Source: Rosa chinensis (Eukaryota > Streptophyta > Magnoliopsida > Rosales > Rosaceae). Taken from it: DNA of 64,000 nt. Below, piece after piece: positions 20,681 to 32,190 of this stretch (position 1 is the stretch's first letter; each line of letters opens with the position of its first letter). The position numbers and the translations under genes were made by a program. The notes under the pieces are model-generated. The model saw only the letters and a list, made by a program, of their open reading frames with translations, was not told where the DNA came from and did not search any database. The DNA lies in assembly GCF_002994745.2 (NCBI RefSeq), contig NC_037094.1, positions 69,172,819 to 69,236,818 of the forward strand, given 5' to 3'.

Positions 20681-23600
20681 ATGGCTGGCCCTGATGCTCC
20701 ACTTCTAGAAGGAGGGAATACCAGCAATTTCGGTATTCAAAAAGTTGAAGTCTCAGTTCAAAACCCAGATTCTTCATCAGGTTCATTCCGAGGAGCAAAA
20801 CTGAATGGTCCTGGGAATTATAGGACATGGAAGAAGATGATTTCCGCTCACCTTCGTGGAATCCATAAGATGGGTCATGTCACCAGTACCATTAAGGCAC
20901 CGACGAATGAGGAAAGTGAAGAGTATGTCAAGTAGGAAGATGCTGATGGACTTGTACTGTCAATTCTGTACAAGGCCATAACTGATGAGGTGATCCAATT
21001 GATCATTGGGTGTGATACTGCTGCAGAAGTTTGGAAGACGCTCAATGATCTTTATCTAAATGAATCTGATTTTTCCCAGATTTATGAATTGTTGTGCAAG
21101 GCAACAAGGATGAAGCAGGATGGGAAAGCAGTTTCAGTGTTCTACACCCAGCTGAAAAACATTTGGGCCGAGATTGATCAACGGCGACCAAACAAATTGA
21201 AGAATGCTGAGGATATTACTTGGTACCAGAAGGAGAAGGAGTTGGAGCGTGTGCACCAGTTTTTGAGTGGATTAGATGCTAGACATGACAGTGCCAAGGG
21301 AGAGTTGTTGCGTCGGCAAGAGCCTCCTTCCCTCACTGAGGCTTTTACCTACATCCGCAAGGATGAGTCTCAGCAAGGTAGCACAAAGGCAACTCATTCT
21401 GAAATCTCCAGCCTAACAATTCAAGCTAAGCCCTCTCGGGCTCAAGGTCCACCTCCTGGCTTCAGTACACCACAATCAGGATTACATCCCATGACTCAGG
21501 GTTCTTCTCCAGGCAGGTCTGTATGTCAACATTGCAAACTGACTGGACACACCAAGGAGACTTGTTATAAGTTGATTGGGTACCCTGCTGGATACTTCAG
21601 CAAACCCAAACCAACTGAACCTCGAGGTAGAGGAAAGACATTTGTTCATCTTGTTCAGAGTTCAGAGTACTTTGGAGTCACTAGGCAAGATCAAACCACA
21701 GGCAGTGATGGCCCTCCCTCAGTCTCAACGGTTGCTAGAGGTACTGGTAAGATTGGTATGCCTTTAAAAATTTCTAACTTTGTAGGTTCAGATCCTTTGA
21801 TTATTGATTCTGGTGCTTCAGATCATATGACCTATGATAAGAAGTATTTCATTACCTTGTCCACACCTAATGTGTCATATGTTACAAATGCCAATGGTGA
21901 ATCATTTCCTGTCTTAGGTATTGGGTCCATAAGAGTCGCACCTACCTTAGTATTGCATGATGTATTGTATGTTCCAGACTTGTCTCACCACTTAATCTTA
22001 GTTCCCCAATTGAATACTCAATCCTTGTGCTCTGTTACATTTTTTCCCATGTATGTGGTGTTTCAGGATCTTCTGACTAGGGAAGTCATTGGCAAGGGGT
22101 ATATGAGGGGGAGACTGTTTCATCTAGATCAAGCTTATGCCGGGTAAAGACCAAGGAAGAATGTCCCAGTTGCTTTGACTTTGACTTCTAGAGAGCTTAA
22201 TGAAGTCTGGTTATGGCATAGACGCTTAGGACATCCTTCATTCAGTGTAATGCGTAAAGCTATGCCCTCTTTATTTGTTGGCATTGATGAGTCGTCCTTA
22301 CATTGTGAAACTTGTGTTTTGGCGAAAAGCCATAGAGTCAACTACCCATTGAGTCTTTCTAATAAAAGTTCTATGCCTTTTAAGATTATTCACTCTGATG
22401 TGTGGGGACCTTCCAGAGAACCCACTGTTTCTGGAATGCGTTATTTTGTCTTGTTTATTGATGATTGCTCTCGATTATCATGGGTAGTATTGCTTAAATC
22501 TAAGGATGCTGTGTTTTATGCTTTTCAAGCCTTTCAAAAATTGATTCAAACACAGTTCAATGGTCATATCAAAGTTCTTCGTTCTGATAATGGGGGGGGG
22601 GGGGGGGGGGGGGGGGGAGTTTGTTAATCGTGATTTTCAAGAATATTTCCAAGAAAAATGTATAATGCATCAAACCACTTGTCCTCAAACACCTGAACCA
22701 TCTGAACAAAATGGTGTGTATGAGAGTAAAAATCATCATCTTCTAGACATAGCACGAGCATTGCTATTTGGTGCTCACATGCCCAAGTATCTTTGGGGTG
22801 AGGCGGTTCAGACTGCCTCACATCTTATTAATCGTCTTCCTTCCAGTGTTCTTCAGGGGCGCATTCCCTTTGAAGTCCTGTCAACCCATGTCTCTATTCC
22901 TTCCTTCCATAATCTTCCTGCTCGTGTCTTTGGTTGTGTTGCCTTTGTCCATATACCAAAAAATCAGAGGTCAAAGTTGGATGCCCGAGCTCTCAAATGC
23001 GTCTTTGTAGGTTATGGTTCTCATCAGAAAGGCTATAAATGCTATCACCCACCTACACTAAAGTTCTATGTCACCATGGACGTGTCATTTTATGAAGATA
23101 TGTGTTATTTCTCCCCCAACAACACCACTATTGAGGGGGAGAATGAGTTTTTTTGAAGAGATGTTTGTTGGTGGAAAGTTGAAGATGAATAAAGATGTAG
23201 AAGAAGAGAGTACTGACATCCCGAAGTTGACTAGTCAAATTTCCCAAATCGACCAGTCAATAGGGGGAGTCGACCAGTTGAACGAGGAAACCGGCAAAAT
23301 GGGCAGAAGTGTACTAGACCAATCGAAGGAAATTCTCGACCAGTCGATTTCTGAAGAGGACTCTATTCCAGCTTCCCCCTCATCTAATACTTCACCCCCT
23401 AATGTTGAACTTTCTGGTCAAGAAGCTCCATCTCAGGAATGTCCAGTATCTTCACCTGATAACCCTTTAGAGTCTGTATCTTCTACATATGTGTTACCTA
23501 GGAGGACTACCCGTGGTCAACCAACAAAAAAGTATGAACCTTCCATAACTGCTAAAGCCAAATATCTAGTAGCTAACTTTGTGTCACACCATAGGTTATC

Positions 23601-25131
23601 TAAACATTATGCATCATTTGTGAATCAAATATCCTCTGTATCTGTTCCTAACAAAGTGCAGGAGGCTTTGGGAGACCCAAAGTGAGCCAAGGCAATGGAG
23701 GCATTAGAAAAGAATCACACCTGAGAACTTGTACCACTTCCTCGTGGTAAAAAGATTGTTGGGTGTAGATGGATTTTCACTGTCAAACATAATACATATG
23801 GCACAGTAAGTAGGTATAAGGCGAGGTTGGTGGCTAAGGGGTTCACTCAAACATATGGGATTGACTATGATGAGACTTTTGCTCCGGTAGCCAAGATGAA
23901 TATTATTCGGGTATTGTTGTCACTTGCAGCTAATCTGAATTGGCCACTTCATCAATTTGATGTAAAAAATGCTTTCCTTCATGGGGAGTTAACTGAAGAA
24001 GTATACATGGGTCTTCCTCCTGGATATGCATCAGATACAAATGATGATGTTGTTTGCAGATTGAAGAAATCCATTTATGGACTTAAACAGTCACCCCGGG
24101 CATGGTTTGGCAGATTCACTCAGTCCATGAGATGCTTTGGATACAAGCAGAGCAATTCAGACCACACCTTATTCTTAAAGTACCAAAAGCGGAAAGTAAT
24201 TGTGCTTATTATATATGTGGATGATATGATAATAACAGGGGATGACTTGGTAGAAATTGAAAGTCTTCAGAAGAAGTTGGCTTCTGAGTTTGAGATGAAG
24301 AATTTGGGAGATTTGAAGTACTTCTTGGGGATTGAGGTAGCCAGGGGGAGATATGGCATCTTCTTATGTCAGCGAAAGTATGTGTTGGATCTCTTGGCAG
24401 AGACAGGTATGTTGGATTGTTCTCCAATTGACACTCCAATCAAGCAAAATCACAAACTAGCAGAATATCCTGATCAGGTTCTAACTGATAAACCAAGATA
24501 CTAGAGGTTAGTGGGACGCCTGATATATTTGTCACACACTAGACCTAATGTTGCTTATGCAGTTAGTGTTGTGAGTTAGTTTATGCATAATCCAAGTGAA
24601 CGGCATATGGAGGCAATGGTAAGAATCTTGAGGTACTTAAAGTCAGCACCAGGAAAAGTTTTAATGTTTTCTAAATGTCAGCACCTCGATGTTAGTGGAT
24701 ATACAGATGCAGATTGGGCCGGTTCTATCACAGACAGGAAGTCTACATCTGGGTACTTCACCTTTGTGGGTGGAAACCTTGTTACCTGGAGAAGTAAGAA
24801 GCAAAAGGTTGTTGCAAGGTCAAGTGCTGAAGCTGAATATAGAGGTATGGCACATGGAGTGTGTGAACTTCTGTGGCTACGAAATTTACTTCGAGATTTG
24901 GGTTTTAAGCCTAAGTCAGCAATGCAATTGTACTGTGATAACAAAGCAGCTATTGACATATCACATAATCCTGTACAACATGACCAAACAAAACATGTGG
25001 AAGTTGATCGACACTTCATTAAGGAAAAGATGGATGCAAAGTTAATCTCATTTCCTTTTGTTCCAACCGATGAGCAATTAGCGGATATACTTACCAAAGC
25101 TGTATCTAGCAAGTTTTTCATGACTCACTAG
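20681..25131 (+). pseudogene. Broken copia gag-pol
   Basis: Domains in order: Gag from MAGPDAPLLEGG (20681), CCHC knuckle CQHCKLTGHTKETC (about 21524), protease IIDSGASDHM (about 21802), pre-integrase LWHRRLGHPS, integrase HSDVWGPSRE and FIDDCSRLSW, RT KARLVAKGFTQ (about 23820) and YVDDMIITGD (about 24210), RNase H GYTDADWAGS (about 24700) and QLADILTKAV. Breaks are TAG 20933, TAA 22145, TGA 23683, TGA 23722, TAG 24502, TAG 24577, a frameshift at the G26 run 22592-22617 and another near a T7 run at 23148. All stops are explicable as single transitions in Trp or Gln codons. The 20227-20680 leader holds nothing recognisable. Confidence 0.92.
22592..22617 (+). repeat. G26 homopolymer inside the integrase motif
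   Basis: Twenty-six consecutive G occupy the place of the two glycine codons of the SDNGGEF integrase motif, where about seven G are expected. The run shifts the frame. It could be a real expansion or an assembly error. Confidence 0.9.
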
Positions 25132-25176
25132 GCAAGTTGGGTCTTCGTGACATTTATGCCCCAACTTGAGGGGGAG

Positions 25177-25404
25177 TGTTGACTTGTGAGTCATGTTGTG
25201 TAGAACAAGTTTGCTTGCATATAATCTTGTAGAAGAAGGAAACTTGGAGGACAAGTACACTTGGAGAACAAGTTTACTTGGAGATCAAGATGTGTAATGT
25301 AGTAGTGTAGGGCTTGTATATATAACCCCATTTACACCATTGAATCAATATGAGAAAATTCATCACTCACAAATATCTCTTCCTTTCCATTTCATATTTT
25401 GACT
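25177..25404 (+). repeat. copia 3' LTR
   Basis: 228 bp, TGTTGACTTG to TTTTGACT. It differs from the rejoined 5' LTR at about three positions. It is followed by TCACC, the target duplication. Confidence 0.93.
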
Positions 25405-25443
25405 TCACCCCCAAACTTTTCCCAACGCACTCTAATCACCTTC
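25405..25443 (-). pseudogene. DNAJC17-like fragment, continuation beyond the copia insertion
   Basis: The minus strand reads KKVIRVRWEKFGGE and joins in phase to the ENYTTKTLRE segment at 15406 once one target duplication is counted. This shows that the copia element landed in this gene fragment. The fragment ends at the MITE that starts at about 25444. Confidence 0.65.
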
Positions 25444-25745
25444 TTGGAATGGGAACGAATGATTACGGGGTAAAAGTATTCCTGCATTTACTAACACATA
25501 AAGGAATCAGAATGATTCCGGATAAAAGTATTCCTGCGTTTACTAACACATGAAGCAATCAGAATGGATGTAGGTCCCACTTCTTTATAAGGAATGGATT
25601 CCTGAATACTCAGAAATTTGATTACGAAGGGCGGAGATGGGTTTAGGAATCAACTCCTCCGGAATCAATACTGATTGCTTTCTTCTCCCATTCCAGTTGT
25701 CTCCGATTTATGATTAGTTTTCATTCCAAGTAAGTAAATGTGCCA
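25444..25745. mobile_element. MITE, probably PIF/Harbinger-related, left end truncated
   Basis: It is related along its length to 59425-59714 (shared GATTACGGGGTAAAA, AATCAGAATGATTCCGG and CATTCCAAGTAAGTAAA). The right terminus resembles the plant Harbinger-type end GGCACATTTACTTAC in reverse. The left terminus lacks this sequence, so target duplications could not be confirmed. 25746-25859 shows nothing. Confidence 0.55.
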
Positions 25746-26073
25746 TTAGAGTTATATCTCTCGGAAGTCGGTATTATTACAAATAGGATTCCTATTATTA
25801 ATTGGAAATTTGGAAATTTTAAAACATCCAGAAGCGATCAAACTCCTAAATTTTATTTTACCCAAAGCACCAAAATGAACAAAAGTTATCCCACTAACAG
25901 ATTTTTATTCCCACTAACTCAATTTAAAATAAAATGACAATTCTGCTCTCCACCTAATTAAACAACTACTTTATGCACTCTCTTTTCCCTTCTCTCTTCC
26001 CTCTCTCTCTCTCTCTGTATACTGTTTCTGCAAAGGATGAGAAGCCAGAGCTGCGCCGGAGCCGATTTGGCTC

Positions 26074-26194
<121 letters not shown>

Positions 26195-26249
26195 CAAAAT
26201 CAAATCCTGATTTCGCAATCCTCCGATCTCCGCCGACCACACAAATGGT

Positions 26250-26532
26250 GGCAACTCTCAGACCAGCAGAGGCGGGTTAGGATTGCAACGATTGGAGTTC
26301 CGCCGAGGTTGAGGAGAAAGGCGGTGTACGGGACAAGCGCTACAGTGACTCTTGCTCTTCCTCCCTCGAGATCGATCGTCTTTGCCGGCTCTTTCAAATT
26401 TTCTCATCTGCAAACCCGACGTCCATTAGCTCAGGTGATCCAAGCCAGCTCCAGAGCCGACGACTGGGTTCCCTTCGACATGTCGATGGAGAACGCCCTC
26501 AGGCTCATCATAGTCTTGGTAATATCCAATTG
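26250..26532 (+). pseudogene. Captured gene fragment, perhaps DUF3353/CPP1-like chloroplast protein
   Basis: The frame reads VRIATIGVPPRLRRKA, later VIQASSRADDWVPFDMSMEN and ALRLI, then a GT that could be an old splice donor (26519). The Arg/Ser-rich start followed by a D-x-PF-x-MS-x-ENAL segment resembles the N-terminal exon of plant chloroplast DUF3353 (CPP1-like) proteins as I recall them. The fragment stops at that point. MULE-like copy B carries a shorter piece of the same sequence near 31800-31850. Presence of the intron border suggests capture from genomic DNA. Confidence 0.45.
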
Positions 26533-27301
26533 AGCGGTTATGTACAAGTATTAAGGCTTTGTTTGGCCCTTTAGATCGAGAGAAGAAGATTGGGGAAGAT
26601 TGAGGGGTGCCCAAATCAAATTTCTGCTTCTTCTTCTTTTTTTCTTTTTTTTTTTTTCTGTTTTTTTTGCGGTAAATTGGTTCAGAAGCTCAAAATGAAA
26701 GAAAAATTAAAAAAAAAGGGTTCTATTGGGGCATAGAGGCTTGTTAAAGATATATTGGGGGCAATAGACGTTTTGAATTGATGTAATCTTTTTTTTTTTT
26801 TTTATGTAATCAAAGTTTTATTTGTCTAAATTTAGGGAGATTAGTTTCCATTCTGGTGACTGAAAGTCCTATTGGGGGGCAATAGAAGTCTATTGGGGAG
26901 CAATACATGGCTGATAGATGTCTATTGGGGGCAATAAACCTTTCCGGTGAGGTTTTCAGAAAAGTCCGGTGGGCTGCAGCAGGTGACTGGAATCCGGCAA
27001 AAGTTGATTGGAAACCGGCAACCGGCGGTCGGTGACAGGGCTCCAGCGAAGTCTCCTATGGTTTCTCTCTCTTCCATTTTCTCTCTCTCTCTTTCTCTCT
27101 CCAAGTAACAAAGGGGTGAGGGTAAAATAGTATTAAAAAAACAAAAAAAAAATCTTAATGGGGTATTAGGAAAGACCTCCTTAGAGTGTTTTGGATAAGA
27201 GAGAATTAAAAAAACTTAATGGGGTAAGTGGGAAAAAAATCTCTAAAAAGGAGGTAAATGGACAAAAACCCTTTATTTTTCTACTGACTCTTATGGTTAT
27301 T

Positions 27302-28320
27302 TTTTTAGGGCAACGGAAGACTAATCCATTGATCGAAATCATGACAACCTCACTCGGTCAAGCATGAAGAGTACAAGCACCCCTCATATTACAATGCAAG
27401 CTCACGAAGAGTACTAAATCCAAAAGAAATCCATACTTGAAAACTAAAATCCTAAAGGAACTGCTGAAAAAGAAAATGCAGAATTGAAAAAACTCACTAA
27501 TCCTACACTGCCCAAAAATGAAACCAATGTCCTAAACATCTTGACACCTAAGACCCTTTTGGTGTACGTCGCGACATTCAACACACCCACAGCAACATTC
27601 TAGGAACAGATGCAGGACAAAGAGCAGGACAGACCATCCCAAAAAGCCCAAACCCGACCCAAGTGTGAGAAAATAGGGGGAATTGGGCTATAGACCCAAG
27701 TCTCTAGACTGCAGCCCAGAAAGGCAGAGGCCCAAGGCCCACTACCCACAACCTACGTGCCTCACACCCAGCCGCCAAATCTGGCCCTTCTGAGAAGCCG
27801 CCCGCCACCGCCAAATCAGTCTGGCGGCCTCCCCAGGCAGGAGACCGTGGCAGCCATCTCGCCGCCCACCAAAGCCTGTGCTAGCCGCCGATCCGAACGC
27901 CGATCTCTAGCAGGAAAGCTCCGATCTCGCTCCTCCTCTAGTCCCGAAACCACGACCGATCTCCTCTTCTAGTCCCGACGCCGATTCACTCCGACTGGAA
28001 ACCGAAGATGCAGGAAGAGCCTCCCCCAAAAGCCTGATGCCGACCACGGCCGTCGACCACAACGTAGCCCGAAAGAACCAAAACCGGGCTCGACCACAAC
28101 GCAACCCGAGATCGAAGTCTCGTCCCCCTTGGTCTGGAAAACGAAGTCGAAGCGCCTTGCTGCAGATCGGAGCCACGGGACGCCGCTGCACTGCTCACGA
28201 AACCTAGGTTTAGGTTTCGGAATCGCTCCGTCTTTTTTGGAGCCTCAGCCACAGGCTAATTTAGACCTAGACAACTTTTTTTCCGAATGAGATTATTGTT
28301 TTGGTGTATTCTATTGGGTC
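27302..28320 (-). mobile_element. Non-autonomous LINE-like retroposon
   Basis: A perfect 17-bp target duplication TGACTCTTATGGTTATT flanks it at 27285-27301 and 28321-28337. On the minus strand it starts in GC-rich sequence and ends ...CGTTGCCCT followed by an A run (plus-strand T run at 27302-27306). A long variable duplication plus a terminal A tract are marks of LINE machinery. No reverse transcriptase is encoded in its 1 kb, so it is a deleted or non-autonomous copy. It landed just right of MULE-like copy C. Confidence 0.75.
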
Positions 28321-28337
28321 TGACTCTTATGGTTATT

Positions 28338-28662
28338 CATATTTCATAATGAAGATAAAAACATAATTCTCTTCTAGTGGCAGAGATGATGAAGAAGCTT
28401 TTGATTATTGATTTGAAGTTTAAGGTTGGTCCAGATATATCAGTTTGCAAAAGGGAAAACTAAATGGCATGTATGATCAGGATTCAGGCACCAACAATGT
28501 ACTAACCAAGCAATAAAGGGCTAGCTCCTCCTCAGCTACTTCACTTCCCAGAATTTGAATCTATCATCAAACAACACAACCTGTGGAAATTAACATAAAA
28601 TCATAAAGCGACAGCTAGCTCTAGAACATCTAATTTATATTATGATTATAACACCAAAATGA
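28338..28662. other. 3' flank of HSP70 copy 2; duplicate of about 860-1212
   Basis: Sequence from TTCATAATG onward (CTTCTAGTGGCAGAGATG, GATTTGAAGTTTAAGGTTGG) matches the left flank of copy 1 with scattered differences. It marks the edge of the duplicated block. No gene is seen. Confidence 0.75.
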
Positions 28663-28843
28663 TCATTTCTCAGCTCAGAAGTTGTCCTGTTACTGTTGAT
28701 TTGTGATCGCATTCGTAATTGAGATCCCATTCTTCTTACCAGAGGACCTTTCCTCAGCGGAAAAACTCAAGATGCCGTCTGCATCAATTTCAAGGCAGAT
28801 CACCAATTTAGGAACACTCTGTGGAGCTAGATGAGGAAGCTCG
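28663..28843 (-). pseudogene. HSP70 tail fragment beyond copy 2
   Basis: Counterpart of 1213-1395: a minus-strand piece with an I(D)ADGIL-S-S-like segment, GKKNG, and small indels. It shows that the duplicated unit included the extra tail. Confidence 0.7.
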
Positions 28844-29074
28844 TAAGTACTAATTTAAGTTCAATGTTCGAACTTCAAACAAAGATGAATGGCATGTATG
28901 TGATGATATTATCAAACAAGCAAAGCCCTGTCCCTCAGCTACTACACTTCCCCAGATTTTATATCATTAAACAGCAGAACTGTCTTAAAATAGAGGCTTA
29001 AAAATTCAAGTACGAAACTTAATGAAAATGCTACAGCTGTTGAAGATCAAATCATAAACCAAAATGATTATCTC

Positions 29075-31214
29075 TTAGCTCATCTTCTCAATTCCCTCAA
29101 AAGTTGTTCTGTTACTGTTGATTGTGACACCATTCTTCTGACCAGTGGACTTGTCCACAGCGGAAACACTCAAGATACCGTTGGCATCGATATTGAAGCG
29201 GACATCGAACTTAGGAACACCCTTGGGAGCTGGAGGAATATCGCGGCACCCAGAAAGTTATTATCTAAAGTGCTTTCACTCTCACGGTCTCACCCTCATA
29301 AATGGCGAAGCTGACATTATCTTGGTTGTCATGCCGAGTAGTCAATCTGCAGTTCTTAACTACAGGAACTTTGGTGTTTCTTGGAATCACAATTTTCATG
29401 CGATTGTGGAAAACCTCCACTCCAGGTGAGACAGGGGTAGCATCTACTAGAGTGAAGTCTTGCAGTTTACCATCTCCTCTCCCACTCAAGAGTGCAGCAC
29501 GAACAGCAGCTCCATGAGCAACCGCTTCATCCGGATTAATACTCTGGCACAGCTTCATCCCCTTGAAGACATTCCGTAATAGTTCCTGCACCTTGGGAAT
29601 TCTAGAAGAGCCACCAGCAAGAACTACGTCATGAAAATTAGTTATCTCTATATCAGCATCCCTCAAACACTTGTCCACCGGCTCCATGCATTTGTTGAAG
29701 AAATCCATGTTCATTTGTTCAAATTTAGCACGAGTAATTGTTATAAAGAAATCAGTACCTCGATCCAAGCAGTCAACTTCAAGGTCAATCGTGGACGTAA
29801 ATGAAAGTCTCCTTTTTGCCTTCTCACAAGCATTTCTTAACCTCCTAAGAGCCTTGGGATTTTCACTGACATCCAAATTATGCTTTGACTTGAATTGATC
29901 GACACAATAGTTTACCATACTGTTATCGATGTCTTCACCTCCAAGATGCGTGTCTCCAGCAGTGGCCTTCACTTCGAAGACACCATCCCCTATGGTAAGT
30001 AGTGATACATCTAATGTGCCACCACCCAAATCGAATATCATCACATTTCTCTTCCCATACCAACCAGCCTGTTTCTCAAGGCCATAAGCAATTGCCGCAG
30101 CTGTCGGTTCATTGATAATGCGCATCACCTTTAGACCTGCATTGACTCCAGCATTTTTTGTAGCCTCACGCTGTGAGTTATTGAAGTAAGCGGGGACAGT
30201 TATGAGTCTGCATTTTCCACAGTTGAGTCCAGGTACTTTTCAGCTAGCTATCTCCCGCATCTTTGTGAGAACCATAGATGAGATTTCTTCAGCAGCAAAT
30301 TGTTTCTCTTTGCCCTGGTGTGTAACCATGATCATTGGCTTGTCATTGTCACCTTCAATGACCTTGAATGGCCAGAGCTTCCTATCATTTTGAACAGAGG
30401 CATCACTGAATCTCCTACCAATCAAGCGCTTTGCATCTGCAAATTGATACCAAATTAAGAAACGCATTCTGACGAGGAAAAACAGCAGGTAATTGTTTAT
30501 GATATTGAAATAACATAATATGAACAATATTCAATTCATTCTGTTACGAAATTTACTAGTATTAGGTTTAGTTTCTACTCTGCCAAGATATAAGTACTGG
30601 GGTTCTATTTGAATGATATATGCAGTTTTTCAATTCCAATCCATTTGTTTTTTCTAATTCTTCTTTAGTTCTTTTAATTCAGATCTTGACATACATGGAT
30701 TATTGAGTTGTTCTAGCTAGCCTAGTATATTCATATAGAATCATTCCATCCAAACGAGTCCTTTATGGAATTTCTCTCTTAAAAATTTTAAGATCAGATG
30801 CACTTCATGTGTTTAGGAATCACATATTGCAATTTATCTTATATGCACATGTACTCATTCATAGCTATTTGGACAGACTACTGCGCTGCTATATTCTTTC
30901 CAAAGCATAAGCACTTTTCTCCCAAGCAAACTCTGAAAAGAGGGTTTCTCATGAAACAAAAAACAAATAGGGAAAAATTCTAAGAGTTTTTTGAACGTAC
31001 CAAATATGGAGTTGGTGGGATTCTTGATGATCTGGTTAAACGCTGAATCGCCAATCAGTTTCTCAGTATCAGTGAAGGCAACATAAGATGGAGTAGTCTT
31101 GTTTCCCTGATCGTTCACTATGATTTCTACATGTTCGTGCTGCCAAACCGCCACGCACGAGTAAGTTGTCCCCAAGTCAATCCCTATTGCATGACCCTTT
31201 TCTTTTCTGGACAT
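29075..31214 (-). pseudogene. HSP70-like gene copy 2, frameshifted
   Basis: Exon 1 (31214-31001) starts [20 protein letters not shown]. The intron is 31000-30437 and exon 2 begins at 30436. Against copy 1 it has small insertions near 30205 and 30243, which throw the ATPase domain out of frame, and indels near 29250-29290 in the substrate-binding domain. [12 protein letters not shown] and [11 protein letters not shown] remain. Like copy 1 it ends just after the beta domain (stop at 29075) and lacks the lid. It is a probable pseudogene. The duplication covers coding, intron and flanking DNA, so it arose by DNA duplication and not by reverse transcription. Confidence 0.88.
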
Positions 31215-31865
31215 TTGTGTTCAAGTGGAAGAAGAATACTATCAGAAGAGAAAATCAAAATCGTCAATTGTATTCAACTGTGTTAATATAGGTCCTTGAC
31301 CCAAAGCCCCAAAATGAGCAAAAGTTATCCTACTTACCCCAGCAACAGATTTTAATTCCCACTAACCCAATTTAAAATAAAATGTCGATTTTGCCCTAAG
31401 ACTAATTAATAATTTACATTGTATGCCACTCTTCTCTCTCCCCGATCTGCAACACGCACTCTCTCTCCTCCCTCCCTCTCTCTCTCCTCTGATGTGAATT
31501 CTCTCTCTTCTTTCTCTCTCTCCATGCCAGCTTGTCCAGGACCACGCCTCCAACCGCCATGGCCTGCACGTCGTCGGCGCCGGCAGTCGATGGTAATTCG
31601 TTTGCAGCCCAGAAGCCGGCGATCCTCTCTCTCTATCTCCGTGAAGGTGCTGCCGGGGATCTTTTGCAGCCCAGAAGCAGGCGATCATCATGAGGCGGCG
31701 CCACGGATCGTGCAGCCAGCGGCGACTTCATCCAACTCAGAGTCGTGCAGCTCCGGTGTGGCGGCTTGAAGTCGACTCCGGTGCCGAGTCCGGGTCTGCA
31801 ACGATTGCGACGACCGGAGTTCCGCCGAGGTCGAGGAGGAAGGCCAGGGGATTCATGGGGTTGTT

Positions 31866-32190
31866 ATGAGGTCTGGGCATGGCGGATTTATCACTGTAAA
31901 GAATACCCTTCTGCATTGTTACTGTGTTTGTGGGAAAATTGAGGATGCCCACCACTTGTTCGATGAATTTCCTCAGAGAAATGATTTGATTTCATGGAAT
32001 ACTTTGATGGGTGATTACCTTCATGTTTCGCAGCCTCGTGTGATTGTGGACTTGTTTAAGGACATGTGCATTGGTGGTTTTGAAGCTAGTGTAATCACTG
32101 TTCTGTATCTTTTATCAGCCATTGGTGAGTTGGGAAGTTACCTTGGAGGAGAGAGTGTTCATGGCTACTGCATTAAGATGGGATTTTCCT
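31866..32190 (+). pseudogene. Captured pentatricopeptide-repeat (PPR) gene fragment
   Basis: The frame contains VKNTLLHCYCVCGKIEDAHH, LFDEFPQRNDLISWNTLMGD, then FKDMCIGGFEASVITVLYLL and GESVHGYCIKMGF. This is the P-L-S pattern of plant organelle PPR proteins: a helix pair ending in a DEFPxRND loop followed by ISWNTL. About three motifs are present, without the N-terminus or an E/DYW end. It passes directly into the palindrome array, whose units extend the frame artificially. It lies inside MULE-like copy B, so it is a transduplicated fragment. Confidence 0.8.

Larger units (their letters stand above)
15407..25404 (+). mobile_element. Decayed Ty1/copia element carrying an hAT insertion
   Basis: 5' LTR 15407-20214 (228 bp once the hAT element and its target duplication are removed), primer site TGGTATCAAAGC at 20215-20226, gag-pol 20681-25131, purine tract GAGGGGGAG at 25168-25176, 3' LTR 25177-25404 (228 bp). 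The target duplication TCACC is at 15402-15406 and 25405-25409. About three differences were seen between the LTRs, so it is older than the element at 2123. The coding region has six stops and two frameshifts, so it is not autonomous. Confidence 0.93.
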
